From Clostridia bacterium (GTDB lineage Bacteria > Bacillota_A > Clostridia > TANB77 > CAG-508): a stretch of 64,000 bases of DNA. The stretch is from contig JAFVGB010000012.1 in the NCBI GenBank assembly GCA_017475185.1, positions 62,001 through 126,000 on the forward strand. Direction: 5' to 3'. Made by a program: the position numbers and the translations under genes. Below are positions 42,628 through 51,619 of this stretch, one piece after another. Position 1 is the stretch's first letter. Each line of letters starts with the position of its first letter. The notes beneath the pieces were generated by a model. It saw nothing but the letters and a program-made list of their open reading frames with translations, did not search any database and was not told the origin of the DNA.

Positions 42628-44188
42628 TTTTATTTTTCCCCCTTATTGCTTTTTTTACTAATACATATATATTGTTAAATCCAGTAGAAGCAAGAATTAT
42701 ATATATTGGTACATATGCAAATAAATATCTTGCTCTTGCTTCGAACATAGTTTCAAATATTGTTAAACCTATAATGCTTAATTGCATAGTATATATTTTC
42801 TCATCATTTTCTCTATTAATTGCCAAAATATTAAAAATTAAAGTTCCCATCCATACAATTTGCATAACTAACTGAAAAGTACTATAATATTTTCCACTAG
42901 GTTTATATATATTGTTAAACAATTTTCTGAAATTCTTGTTTCCTGTTTTATATTCCTTTAAAAAGAATTCTCCTTCTTGTCCAAAAGCAAATGTACCATC
43001 ATTATAATTTGTAAGTGTTTTTCTAATTGCTAAATTTTTTACTCCACTTACTCCCATTTCTTTTATTCTTGATTTAAACGTTTCTATATTAGCCTTCCTT
43101 CTTTCGGTGTTCGCATCAAATGATTTCGAAAACCAAATATCCTCGTCAGCATACACTCCTCCATAGTCAGTATTCCATCCCATCATCAAAAAATGCGATA
43201 TTCCAAATTTTTTTTCTTTGTCTATATTAATTCCGCTCATTCCTTTTATAATATTAATTGATGAAACAGTAATTACTATCGTTATGAATAAAATCGCTAT
43301 AAAATCCTTGTATTTTTTTATGTTTTTGATATTCTTTATATTCATAATTTCTTTTTTCCTTGTAAAAATAAAAACAATACAAACAGCTATTAAAAAAATT
43401 ACAATTTGAGGTTTAATATAATATCCTAATATAGAAAAAAAGATCATCATGCTAAAATATATTTTTTTCTTTTTTCCATTTGGTATTTGAAATAATTTTG
43501 AGTAGCAATATGCAATTAGTGTAACTATAAACAAAGCTGTTGCATCTGAATATGGTATAATAACCCAAGGTGAAAATCCAATTAATATTATATATATTAA
43601 CCATACCATTATAGGCATATTATTATCATTATGTATACATGTACAAATTTTATAAACAAAATATCCCGTAAATGCATATAAAGCACATTGATATGCTAAT
43701 AAATAATCATATCCCTCTCCTATTTTTGTTATATCCGCTATCTTGTAGGCAACAGAAAACAATTGTGTTAACAATATATTATTGGGATAAATCGAATAAT
43801 ATTTATTTTCTAATCTGTCTTTGTTTCCCAAGGCTATCATTTCAGCATTTTTTAATATTTTACGTACATCCCAATCTGTTGTAAAACTATAACTTCTCGC
43901 AACAAAAAATAAAAGTACTGCGAATAAACAAGATACAATTAGCATAATAATATTTAGTTTTTTCGGTGTAATTTTTTGGGTAACTTTAGAAATTAAGAAT
44001 ACTAAAACATAAAAAGCAATTCCGCATAAAAATATTATCCAATTATCCAATTCAAAAGTCACTTTTTTGGCATATTGAAAATTACTTGATAATGTCATAC
44101 ATATAATTACGATAATACCACAGATTAAACTATATAAATATCCAAATTTAAGATTTTTAATTCCTTTCTTTTTTTCTTTATTTGACAT
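42593..44188 (-). CDS. GT-C-like integral membrane glycosyltransferase
   Basis: A 531-residue protein with about 11-13 hydrophobic helices. The first external loop contains SFTTDWDVRKI, where the D-W-D resembles the acidic catalytic motif of GT-C enzymes. Later there is an external segment of about 100 residues (GISHFLMMGWNTDYGG..., SRIKEMGVSG). The family was not firmly recognised; GT39/PMT-like or a relative is most likely. It would take the sugar from the undecaprenyl phosphate made by its overlapping partner at 41695 and move it to a wall polymer or protein. Confidence 0.68.
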   Translation of the reverse strand: MSNKEKKKGIKNLKFGYLYSLICGIIVIICMTLSSNFQYAKKVTFELDNWIIFLCGIAFYVLVFLISKVTQKITPKKLNIIMLIVSCLFAVLLFFVARSYSFTTDWDVRKILKNAEMIALGNKDRLENKYYSIYPNNILLTQLFSVAYKIADITKIGEGYDYLLAYQCALYAFTGYFVYKICTCIHNDNNMPIMVWLIYIILIGFSPWVIIPYSDATALFIVTLIAYCYSKLFQIPNGKKKKIYFSMMIFFSILGYYIKPQIVIFLIAVCIVFIFTRKKEIMNIKNIKNIKKYKDFIAILFITIVITVSSINIIKGMSGINIDKEKKFGISHFLMMGWNTDYGGVYADEDIWFSKSFDANTERRKANIETFKSRIKEMGVSGVKNLAIRKTLTNYNDGTFAFGQEGEFFLKEYKTGNKNFRKLFNNIYKPSGKYYSTFQLVMQIVWMGTLIFNILAINRENDEKIYTMQLSIIGLTIFETMFEARARYLFAYVPIYIILASTGFNNIYVLVKKAIRGKNKNESFTCNTNVL

Positions 44189-44263
44189 ATCTTACTCCTA
44201 ATTACTTATCTTTATTTTTCCTTGTTATTTTATTAATTTTTTTCTACTGCTTAATTATACAAT

Positions 44264-44301
44264 AAAAAAAATCTATGCAACAAGGTGCATAGATTTTTTT
44301 T
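44264..44301 (-). terminator. Terminator after the SLH gene at 44301
   Basis: A 16-bp perfect stem (44264-44279 with 44286-44301, loop ACAAGG) with an A-run/T-run on both sides, so it could also work in the opposite direction. Its right arm reaches the stop codon of the SLH gene. Confidence 0.88.
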
Positions 44302-45407
44302 TATTTTACATTTTGGCAATATGACATAATCATTGAAGCAGCCTCTGCTCTTGTAGCATTTCCTTTTGGATCTACTTTTGTTCCATTTTCTTTTCCGCTT
44401 ATTATTTTTTTAGCTACACACCATGATACTGCATCTTTAAAATATTTTCCTGTTTTGCTAAAATCTTTAAATTTACTTGTATTAGCTCTTGCACTAGTAT
44501 TTTTTCCTTTATATTTTGCATAATTCATCAATATTGCAGCTAATTGTTCTCTAGTTATGTTATCTTTTGGTCCAAATTTTCCTGTTTTATATCCACTTAC
44601 AATTCCTTTTGATGCTGCCCAATTTACTGCTTGATAATACCAGTCTTTTGATTTAACATCAGAGAATTTATTTGAAGTATATTTAGGAGATCCTTCTTTT
44701 CTCCATAATATTGTTACTAGCATTGCTCTTGATAATTTATCATATGGTGCATATGTGTAATCGTTATATCCATTAACTAAATTCTTTTCATATACATATT
44801 TTACTGCATTATAATACCATGCACTTGAAGCTACGTCAGTATATGGAATACCTTTGCTTTTTGTTACTGTATCTTTCATTTTGAAAGAATTAATTATGTT
44901 CTTATATTCTGTAGAATTTATAAATTCTGGTGCTGCACTAACTGAAATATATGTATTATAATGATCACTACCTAATGTATAATCAACATATGCATATACC
45001 TTTCCTGTTGATTTACTTTTTATTTGTTCTGTTATTTTATAACCTTTTACACCATTTAGTTCTACTAAACTTCCACTAACACTTTTTAATGTGTAACTAT
45101 CGTCATTTTGATATGATTTTTTTATTGAATTAACTCTAGTGTCTACATCTGTTTGAGTATATTTTGATGGATAACTAGTTTTATATGACCCAAATGTAAT
45201 AGATGTACTTCTAGATAAATTACTAGCAGAATAATGATATGATTTAAATACTGATGTTTCAGTTACATTTTCATATCCTGCCTCATATTTGTTAGGTACT
45301 GTAAAGCTATAACATGATGTGTTTATAGTTGCAGCTGAAGATGTTTTTGGTACTAATACTAATATAAAAGACATAATTAATAGTACTGATACAATTTTCT
45401 TTTTCAT
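44301..45407 (-). CDS. SLH surface protein with the shared unrecognised N-terminal domain
   Basis: About 368 residues after start correction: the ATG at 45407 has GGAGAG seven bases upstream and opens a signal peptide (KKKIVSVLLIMSFILVLVPKTSSA). Residues about 25-175 are the same unrecognised module as in 32938 and 34149 (YSFTVPNKYEAGYE, VNGVKGYKITE, HYNTYISVSAAPEF, then the helix NIINSFKMKDT). The three SLH repeats, however, belong to the main subtype of the LRR proteins (RAMLVTILWRKEG, ITREQLAAILMNY, ATRAEAASMIMSY). This is a domain mix that points to shuffling between paralogues. It stands alone between a promoter and a terminator. Confidence 0.87.
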   Translation of the reverse strand: MKKKIVSVLLIMSFILVLVPKTSSAATINTSCYSFTVPNKYEAGYENVTETSVFKSYHYSASNLSRSTSITFGSYKTSYPSKYTQTDVDTRVNSIKKSYQNDDSYTLKSVSGSLVELNGVKGYKITEQIKSKSTGKVYAYVDYTLGSDHYNTYISVSAAPEFINSTEYKNIINSFKMKDTVTKSKGIPYTDVASSAWYYNAVKYVYEKNLVNGYNDYTYAPYDKLSRAMLVTILWRKEGSPKYTSNKFSDVKSKDWYYQAVNWAASKGIVSGYKTGKFGPKDNITREQLAAILMNYAKYKGKNTSARANTSKFKDFSKTGKYFKDAVSWCVAKKIISGKENGTKVDPKGNATRAEAASMIMSYCQNVK

Positions 45408-45457
45408 TTTTTTCTCTCCTTTTTTATTTATTTTATAATTAATACAATTATGGCATA

Positions 45458-45486
45458 ATGATACCACAATATATTGTATTTTTCAA
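45458..45486 (-). promoter_or_regulatory. Candidate promoter of the SLH gene at 44301
   Basis: TTGAAA (45481-45486), 17-base spacer ending in TGG, and TATCAT (45458-45463) on the minus strand, about 50 bases before the ATG at 45407. Confidence 0.55.
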
Positions 45487-45521
45487 CATGTATACTACAT
45501 TTTATATACAATTTCGTAATT

Positions 45522-46838
45522 TTATTTTTCTTTATTAATTGAGTAAATTTTTTTCTTTAACTGTTCCATTAAAGGTTTACTGTTAGAAATATTTGGTGTT
45601 TTATTAATTATAATGCCTAAAATTGATCCTCCAACTTTTTCTATATTTTTCTTTATTTTTTCAACATTTTCAATTTTAGTTTTATCATATTCTGCAACTA
45701 TAACTGTTGCATCACAGCTATTAGATACAATTATTGAATCATTTAAATCTAATGCACTAACACTATCAAATATAACCATATCATACATAGTTTTTAATTC
45801 ATTTATCAAATTATTTAAATTTCCTGTCATTAATAATTTATAAGAATCTATGTTTTCAATTCGCCCTGATGGTATTATATGTAAATTACTATATTGAGTT
45901 TCTAATATTGATGCTTCTATAATTGATTTACTTATATTATTTTTAGATGACTCTATTAATAAACCAGTAAATCCTTTTACATTATCTACATTAAAGATAT
46001 CGTTTAATTTTCCTTCTATAATATCTGTATCTACTATTAAAACCTTTTTCCCAAGTTCAGCATAACACACTGCAAGATTTGAAGCTATAAAGCTTTTACC
46101 TTCATTTTTGTTAGCACTTGTAATTAAAAGTGTTTTAATATTTGAAATGTTCTTGTTTAAACTAATATTTGTAATCATTTTTCTTAACAATTCATTCGTA
46201 ATTGGTTCTTTTGCATCATTAATAATTGCTTCATTTTCTTTATTTTCTGTATTTGGTAATTCTCCTAATATAGTGCAAATTTCTTCCAAATTTTCTGCTT
46301 TATTCACCAATCTAGACTTCATTAATAAAATTGTTAATATATATATACCACTTGCAAACACAATAATGGTAAAAGCAAATAATAAATTTTTCTTATAATT
46401 TACGTTTGTTGGTTTGTTGCTTTCAACAGCACTTTGTATTACTTTCGCACTTATCCCATATGTCTTTTCGACTTTTCTTTCTATTATTTCTGAAAGTTTA
46501 TCAGCAATGCGTTTTGAATCAGTTTTATTCTCTTTTTTTACTGTAATGTTAATTGTTTTAGTGGCAGATGTATATGTTATTGATGTATTTTCTTTAATAA
46601 AATTCGTTTCAACCCCTAAATCTTTTGCCGCATCTGCATAAATATCATTATTTTTTATGAATTGTGTTAAAGATGATTCATTTTTATCAACTTGAATTAC
46701 AGCACTGGACTCATATAATGGCTTTGTAAATATTGTAAATGCAGTTCCTGCAACAAGTGCAATTAGTATTATCGAAATAAAAACAAATCTTTTTTCGATA
46801 ATAATGTTTTTTATATCCTTTAAATCAATATTTTCCAT
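45522..46838 (-). CDS. Fused Wzz-like chain-length protein and BY-kinase-like ATPase
   Basis: A 438-residue protein. Two transmembrane helices (about 18-36 and 151-173) flank an external Wzz-like domain. The cytoplasmic part has Walker A TSANKNEGKS (240-249), Walker A' VLIVDTD (266-272) and a Walker B-like MVIFDS. This is the architecture of Wzc, or of fused CpsC/CpsD, which control chain length and export. The usual C-terminal tyrosine cluster that is autophosphorylated is missing; only one Tyr lies in the tail. It is the last gene of the right-hand polysaccharide operon. The ATPase may therefore work without tyrosine phosphorylation, or through another residue. Confidence 0.87.
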   Translation of the reverse strand: MENIDLKDIKNIIIEKRFVFISIILIALVAGTAFTIFTKPLYESSAVIQVDKNESSLTQFIKNNDIYADAAKDLGVETNFIKENTSITYTSATKTINITVKKENKTDSKRIADKLSEIIERKVEKTYGISAKVIQSAVESNKPTNVNYKKNLLFAFTIIVFASGIYILTILLMKSRLVNKAENLEEICTILGELPNTENKENEAIINDAKEPITNELLRKMITNISLNKNISNIKTLLITSANKNEGKSFIASNLAVCYAELGKKVLIVDTDIIEGKLNDIFNVDNVKGFTGLLIESSKNNISKSIIEASILETQYSNLHIIPSGRIENIDSYKLLMTGNLNNLINELKTMYDMVIFDSVSALDLNDSIIVSNSCDATVIVAEYDKTKIENVEKIKKNIEKVGGSILGIIINKTPNISNSKPLMEQLKKKIYSINKEK

Positions 46839-46869
46839 GTTAGATTTCCCCCTATGTTCTATTAAACAT

Positions 46870-48420
46870 TTACACTAAATTTTTTTTATTAAATAGTTTT
46901 TTTAGCCCTGAATCAAAAACTTTTTCTTTTATTGTTTTAAATTCATCAGTCTTTCTATAAATTATTATATTTAACACATTTGGTATTATAACAGCTACTA
47001 TACCTTTTAAAATTAATCCTATAAGTCCATTATATTTTATCAAAGTACATATCGCTAATGATAATATTAATTCAATTGTAAATACTACAAAATATATAAT
47101 ATATTTTTTAATAAACATTTTTGGAGATTTTTTTAATTCATACTTATATATTAAAAAAATGTCTATCCAACTATATGAAACAAGTTGTGAAACACTTGTA
47201 GCAATAAATATACCTACAAGTCCCCATAATTTGCATAAAATTATAGATAACACAATATTAGTTATAGCTCCAATATATGGCGTACTCTGAGCTTTTTGAA
47301 ACAATCCTAATGTTGTTCTATAAATATAACCTGTTTGCCTCATTCCTTCTACAAAGAAATTTATTGCTAAAGCTATTGAGATACTTAAATTTAATACATA
47401 ATCTTGTCCTAACCACATTTTTATAAATGGATTTAACAAAACTATAAATGCTATTGCACAAAATGAATACACTATAAAATATACAAATGTCAAATTATAA
47501 TATATATCTTCTTTTTGCTTTTTATTTCCAGTTGCATTTAAGTTACCAACACTTGCGGTAACCCCGTTTAAAGCAGATACAATAATTGATTTTATTGAAT
47601 TTATTATCAAATTATAATTTGAAACAATTCCAACAGTTGACACGTTAATAAGTGCAGAAATCAAAATGTTGTCTGTGCCATTCATAATAACTCCACCAAA
47701 CTTGTATATTACTAAGGATTTAACATTCTTAAAAACGTTTTTGCTTTCTTCTTCATTTAGTTTTTTTACATTTTTATCTTTCAAATAAGGGTACATTTTC
47801 TCAGATTTACGAGCTATATAAATATTTTCAATTAATGTTCCTCCTATTTGTATTACTAAATACACTATAAAGTTTTTAGTACATAATAAAAATATAATTT
47901 CTAAAATACTCTTTATTATGTAAAACACACTATCGATATTATTTATTACACTCTGCTTTTGATATGCGATAATTATTGATTTTTTATAAGTGTAAAAATA
48001 TGAAACAGATGTATTAAATAAGAATAATAAATATATTAGATTTATGTTCTCTTTAATTGATGGTGTATTTTTTACAAGTATACCCATAAATGGTATTACT
48101 AATAGTCCTAGTAAAAAAACAGTAACACCAATGATATTATAAGATTTTTTATATAAAGCCATATAGCTTTTTATTTTCTCTGTATCGTTTTCTGCAACAG
48201 GCTTATACATACTAAAAATTATAGCAGTACCAATTCCTAGTTCCGCAAAAGATAATACTGTTAAAACATTAGTAAATAGTCCATTAACACCCAAATATTC
48301 ACTATTTAAACATCTTATAAAAATTGTTCTTACCACAAATGCCATTATTTTATTTATCAACTGAACAATAAATCCAGTTTTAACGTTTCTTATAGCATTT
48401 TCTGTTCTACTTTTTGCCAT
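46870..48420 (-). CDS. Wzx-type polysaccharide flippase (second copy)
   Basis: A 516-residue protein with about 12-14 helices and the N-terminus VKTGFIVQLINKIMAFVVRTIFIRCLNSEYLGVNGLF, typical of the MOP-superfamily Wzx proteins of Firmicutes. The helix-embedded NGTDNILISALINVSTVG element is present. It would flip the repeat unit made by the right-hand operon. It is clearly distinct from the flippase at 17687, so the two modules make different polymers. The gene follows the pyruvyltransferase gene by 19 bases. Confidence 0.9.
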   Translation of the reverse strand: MAKSRTENAIRNVKTGFIVQLINKIMAFVVRTIFIRCLNSEYLGVNGLFTNVLTVLSFAELGIGTAIIFSMYKPVAENDTEKIKSYMALYKKSYNIIGVTVFLLGLLVIPFMGILVKNTPSIKENINLIYLLFLFNTSVSYFYTYKKSIIIAYQKQSVINNIDSVFYIIKSILEIIFLLCTKNFIVYLVIQIGGTLIENIYIARKSEKMYPYLKDKNVKKLNEEESKNVFKNVKSLVIYKFGGVIMNGTDNILISALINVSTVGIVSNYNLIINSIKSIIVSALNGVTASVGNLNATGNKKQKEDIYYNLTFVYFIVYSFCAIAFIVLLNPFIKMWLGQDYVLNLSISIALAINFFVEGMRQTGYIYRTTLGLFQKAQSTPYIGAITNIVLSIILCKLWGLVGIFIATSVSQLVSYSWIDIFLIYKYELKKSPKMFIKKYIIYFVVFTIELILSLAICTLIKYNGLIGLILKGIVAVIIPNVLNIIIYRKTDEFKTIKEKVFDSGLKKLFNKKNLV

Positions 48421-48439
48421 GTTTTCTCCTACTTTTCTA

Positions 48440-49498
48440 TTATTTTAAAAATTTATCTAACTTTTCAAAATGTTTTTCAGCTTCTTTTCTTATTTTATCT
48501 ATATTTAATTTATATGTCAAATCATTTTCTGTTAGGTTATTAACATTAAATTGATCAAGTTTTCTAATATCAATAACTTTTCCTTTATATCCAATATCGT
48601 TTAATGTATGTATTGTTTTATCACTATATGCAATAGGCAATATTGTTTTATCCATTAACATTCCCAAAATATTTGCATGAAATCTACTTCCTACTATTAT
48701 ACTTGACTTTTGTAATACGTTCAATGCTTCTTCAATATTTCCATTATAATTATATTGTTTTACAGTTTTCTTTACATTGTTGTTTGGTATTTTATCAAAA
48801 ATACTTTCTATTGCATTTTCATCGCCTTCATTTTTACAAAAAGACATTAAAGTAATATTATATTGCAAATCATAGAATTTGTTAATCAAATCTACTATTA
48901 ATTTTTCATATTTTTCTTTATTTTTTGGTTCACATTTTTTGTTGCAATCTATAACAGAAATAATAACATTTTTTTCTTCTTGCATTTCTACATCTTTTAA
49001 TTTTAAGCCAAACACTATATCATATGTATATCTTACATTATCTAAATTAGAAAATAAATCATATGAATATTTATCTCTAAAACATACATCTTGAGCCATA
49101 CTGAATATTTTATCATAATAATTTTTAAATTCTTCACTTTCAAATGGTCCAAAATTTGTTCCTAATACAAAAAAGTTACTTTTTTTAGAATTTAGGTTTA
49201 TTTTTTTATGTTTTTTCTCAATAAACATGCTACCGCCAATTAATACAGTAGCATCACATTTTTTCATATATAATCTTTCTAAATTAGTTTTGTTTAACGT
49301 AATAACTTTTATTACTCTATTTAATAGTTTATTAAGTCTCCAATTACGTATTTTTACATTTCTGTTGAATTTTGCATCTATCTTTTTATAAGTTAACAAA
49401 TAAAACCTATCATTTTTATAACGTTTAGTAATAATATCTACAAACAAATCGTCTCCTAAATTATTATTTAAATAGGCTTTTAAAAATATTTTTTTCAT
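48440..49498 (-). CDS. Polysaccharide pyruvyltransferase family protein (second copy)
   Basis: A 352-residue protein with AYLNNNLGDDLFVDII at the N-terminus (the NxGDxL element), VLIGGSMFIEKKH and TNFGPFESEEF in the middle and IVGSRFHANILGML near the end, where R-F-H is the family's conserved core. It resembles the CsaB/WcaK branch more than the copy at 21658. It would place a pyruvate ketal on the glycan of the right-hand operon. CsaB-type pyruvylation creates the ligand that SLH domains bind, which is of note beside the SLH array. Confidence 0.88.
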   Translation of the reverse strand: MKKIFLKAYLNNNLGDDLFVDIITKRYKNDRFYLLTYKKIDAKFNRNVKIRNWRLNKLLNRVIKVITLNKTNLERLYMKKCDATVLIGGSMFIEKKHKKINLNSKKSNFFVLGTNFGPFESEEFKNYYDKIFSMAQDVCFRDKYSYDLFSNLDNVRYTYDIVFGLKLKDVEMQEEKNVIISVIDCNKKCEPKNKEKYEKLIVDLINKFYDLQYNITLMSFCKNEGDENAIESIFDKIPNNNVKKTVKQYNYNGNIEEALNVLQKSSIIVGSRFHANILGMLMDKTILPIAYSDKTIHTLNDIGYKGKVIDIRKLDQFNVNNLTENDLTYKLNIDKIRKEAEKHFEKLDKFLK

Positions 49499-49511
49499 TT
49501 CTTCATTTTCC

Positions 49512-50492
49512 TTATTTTATTTTCTTTATTAGATAAAAAACTAAATATAATTTATATTTCAAAAGGCAATAATTTAAGTTTTCATTTATATTACCATTTA
49601 TTTTATTTTTTTTCAATTCATCTAAATATATTTTTCTTATATCTTCTGTATATTTTTTAAATGTTTTGTAATTTACTCCACTTTTAACAATTTTATATTC
49701 TATACCATAATATATTCTTAATGTCTTTTTAATTAAAAGCTGTTCATATTGATGATTTAATTCAAAATTACCTAAGATATATTCATGTATTGATTTATTG
49801 TCTTTTGCATATTTCAATAAAGCATCAATTTTTATATTATTCATAACACTATCGTTATTTTTAAAATAATTATATCCATAATTCTTTACATACGTAGTTT
49901 TTTTCGAATATTTATAACATTGAATCGAAAACAAAAAATCTTCTCCATATTTTACCTCTTTATCAAATAACACTTTATTATCTATCAGCAAATCTTTTTT
50001 AATTAATTGTTTCCAACATGGATTGAATTCAAAAGTAGCTAAATAATAGTTTAAATGACTCGGATATGTTATATCAAAATTATTTTCTATTTTATTTTCA
50101 AAAATTGATTTTTTTATTGTTTTACCATTACAGATTTCTTTATATCCTGATACAGCTAATTCAGAATTTGTTTTTTTTAATGCATTATACATTACTTCAA
50201 TATAATTTTCATCTAAAAAATCATCAGCATCAAGAAATGTTACATATTTTCCATTAGATATATTAATACCGTAATTTCTTGTATCTGATACACCACTATT
50301 TTGCTTTGTAATTATATTGATTCTAGAATCATTAAGCTCTTTCAATACACTTAAAGAATTATCACTTGATCCGTCATTTATACATAATATTTCTAAATTT
50401 CTATATGTTTGCTTGCAAACGCTTTCTATACAGTTTTTTATATATTTTTCTGCATTATATATTGGAATAATCACACTTATTAAATCACTCAT
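49512..50492 (-). CDS. Glycosyltransferase family 2
   Basis: A 326-residue GT-A enzyme with ISVIIPIYNAEKYI, NDGSSDNS, GVSDTRNYG and the metal-binding DADD, then KQLIKKDLL and KYGEDFLF in the acceptor half. It is complete and of normal length, with a Lys-rich C-terminal tail that may bind membrane. It lies between the EpsG-like polymerase and the pyruvyltransferase in the right-hand operon. Sugar specificity unknown. Confidence 0.87.
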   Translation of the reverse strand: MSDLISVIIPIYNAEKYIKNCIESVCKQTYRNLEILCINDGSSDNSLSVLKELNDSRINIITKQNSGVSDTRNYGINISNGKYVTFLDADDFLDENYIEVMYNALKKTNSELAVSGYKEICNGKTIKKSIFENKIENNFDITYPSHLNYYLATFEFNPCWKQLIKKDLLIDNKVLFDKEVKYGEDFLFSIQCYKYSKKTTYVKNYGYNYFKNNDSVMNNIKIDALLKYAKDNKSIHEYILGNFELNHQYEQLLIKKTLRIYYGIEYKIVKSGVNYKTFKKYTEDIRKIYLDELKKNKINGNINENLNYCLLKYKLYLVFYLIKKIK

Positions 50493-50505
50493 CTGATTAT
50501 GCCTC

Positions 50506-51615
50506 CTAAAAAATAAATTGATATGGATAAATTTGACTGTTTCCTGCTATTACAAATTTATATATAAAGTACATTAAACATGTTAATAAAAAAACAACCT
50601 TATTAATATTTATTCCTTTTAGCTTAATATTCATAGCTCCAAAACATTGCGGAATTAATAAAATATTCATATATCCAAAATAAAAAGAAAATCTGTGTGC
50701 ATATGCAATTATTATTTTAGATTGGAATAATATAAAATCAATTATCATACTTACAATAAGGAAATAATTTAATTCAAACTTGTCTTTATATTTTTTTAAA
50801 GGTAAAAATGCAAAAAATATAAAAATTAATTTGAATATTGTTTCTCCCCATGAAATATCAATTGTTTCATTTAAAAATGTAAACATATAATTATAAATTC
50901 TTTCATTAATTATACCAAAATTGTACAACACAGGTATTACATCTTTAATAAATATTAAAGAAAAAATTGCACCGCTTATTATTATAAATATTATATAAGT
51001 TTTCATTTTACTTTTAGTTTGGCAAATCATATAAATTAAAAATATTAGAATTCCAGCTATTAGTGCTGTAGAATGAAAAGTAAAAGCTAAAGCAATTGAA
51101 ATAGCATATTTTATCCATTTTTTTTCTTGCAAAAATCTTATTGCAAAAAATATAATTGACAAAGCACAACTTTGTCTCATAATATTGAATGTTAATCCAT
51201 AAAATACGCAAAAATAAACCGTATATGACATCCATAACGGACATTTGTCTTTATAATGATATAATGTGCTTATAACAAGTGCATTACACAATAACTGCAA
51301 TATTAATAAAAAAACACTTATATTGTTGGTAAAACGTGAAACTAGAAAATTTAAAAATAAATAACCAGGTTCAGCATATGAAAATATGTCTACGTACTCA
51401 AAAAAGCTATTATGTGTTATTGCTAAATCAAAATATTTTTTTCCATATACTCCAATATCAGTTCCAATATTTAAAGCTCTAAATCCACCCACAAACGATA
51501 TAAGTGCTATTAATGCAACTAATCCACATTTTTTTTTCACATCTTTTGTTGTTTTTGATTGAATATAATTACAAATTATAATTCCCAAAAATAATTCCAG
51601 TAAATATATGATCAC
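50506..51615 (-). CDS. EpsG-family polysaccharide polymerase
   Basis: A 369-residue protein with about ten helices. FVGGFRALNIGTDIGVYGKKYF near the N-terminus and the later RQSCALSIIFFAIRFLQEKKW and FHSTALIAGILIFLIY are the classic EpsG (Wzy-type) signatures. It would polymerise the undecaprenyl-linked repeat units outside the membrane. Its neighbours (Wzx, Wzz/BY-kinase and initiating transferase) complete a full Wzy-dependent set. It follows the acyltransferase gene by 4 bases. Confidence 0.88.
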   Translation of the reverse strand: MIIYLLELFLGIIICNYIQSKTTKDVKKKCGLVALIALISFVGGFRALNIGTDIGVYGKKYFDLAITHNSFFEYVDIFSYAEPGYLFLNFLVSRFTNNISVFLLILQLLCNALVISTLYHYKDKCPLWMSYTVYFCVFYGLTFNIMRQSCALSIIFFAIRFLQEKKWIKYAISIALAFTFHSTALIAGILIFLIYMICQTKSKMKTYIIFIIISGAIFSLIFIKDVIPVLYNFGIINERIYNYMFTFLNETIDISWGETIFKLIFIFFAFLPLKKYKDKFELNYFLIVSMIIDFILFQSKIIIAYAHRFSFYFGYMNILLIPQCFGAMNIKLKGININKVVFLLTCLMYFIYKFVIAGNSQIYPYQFIF

Positions 51616-51619
51616 AATA

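Noticed and set aside
51014..51244. A 76-codon minus-strand frame inside the EpsG-like gene
   Set aside because: It is a second frame within a well-supported membrane protein gene, with no start signal.
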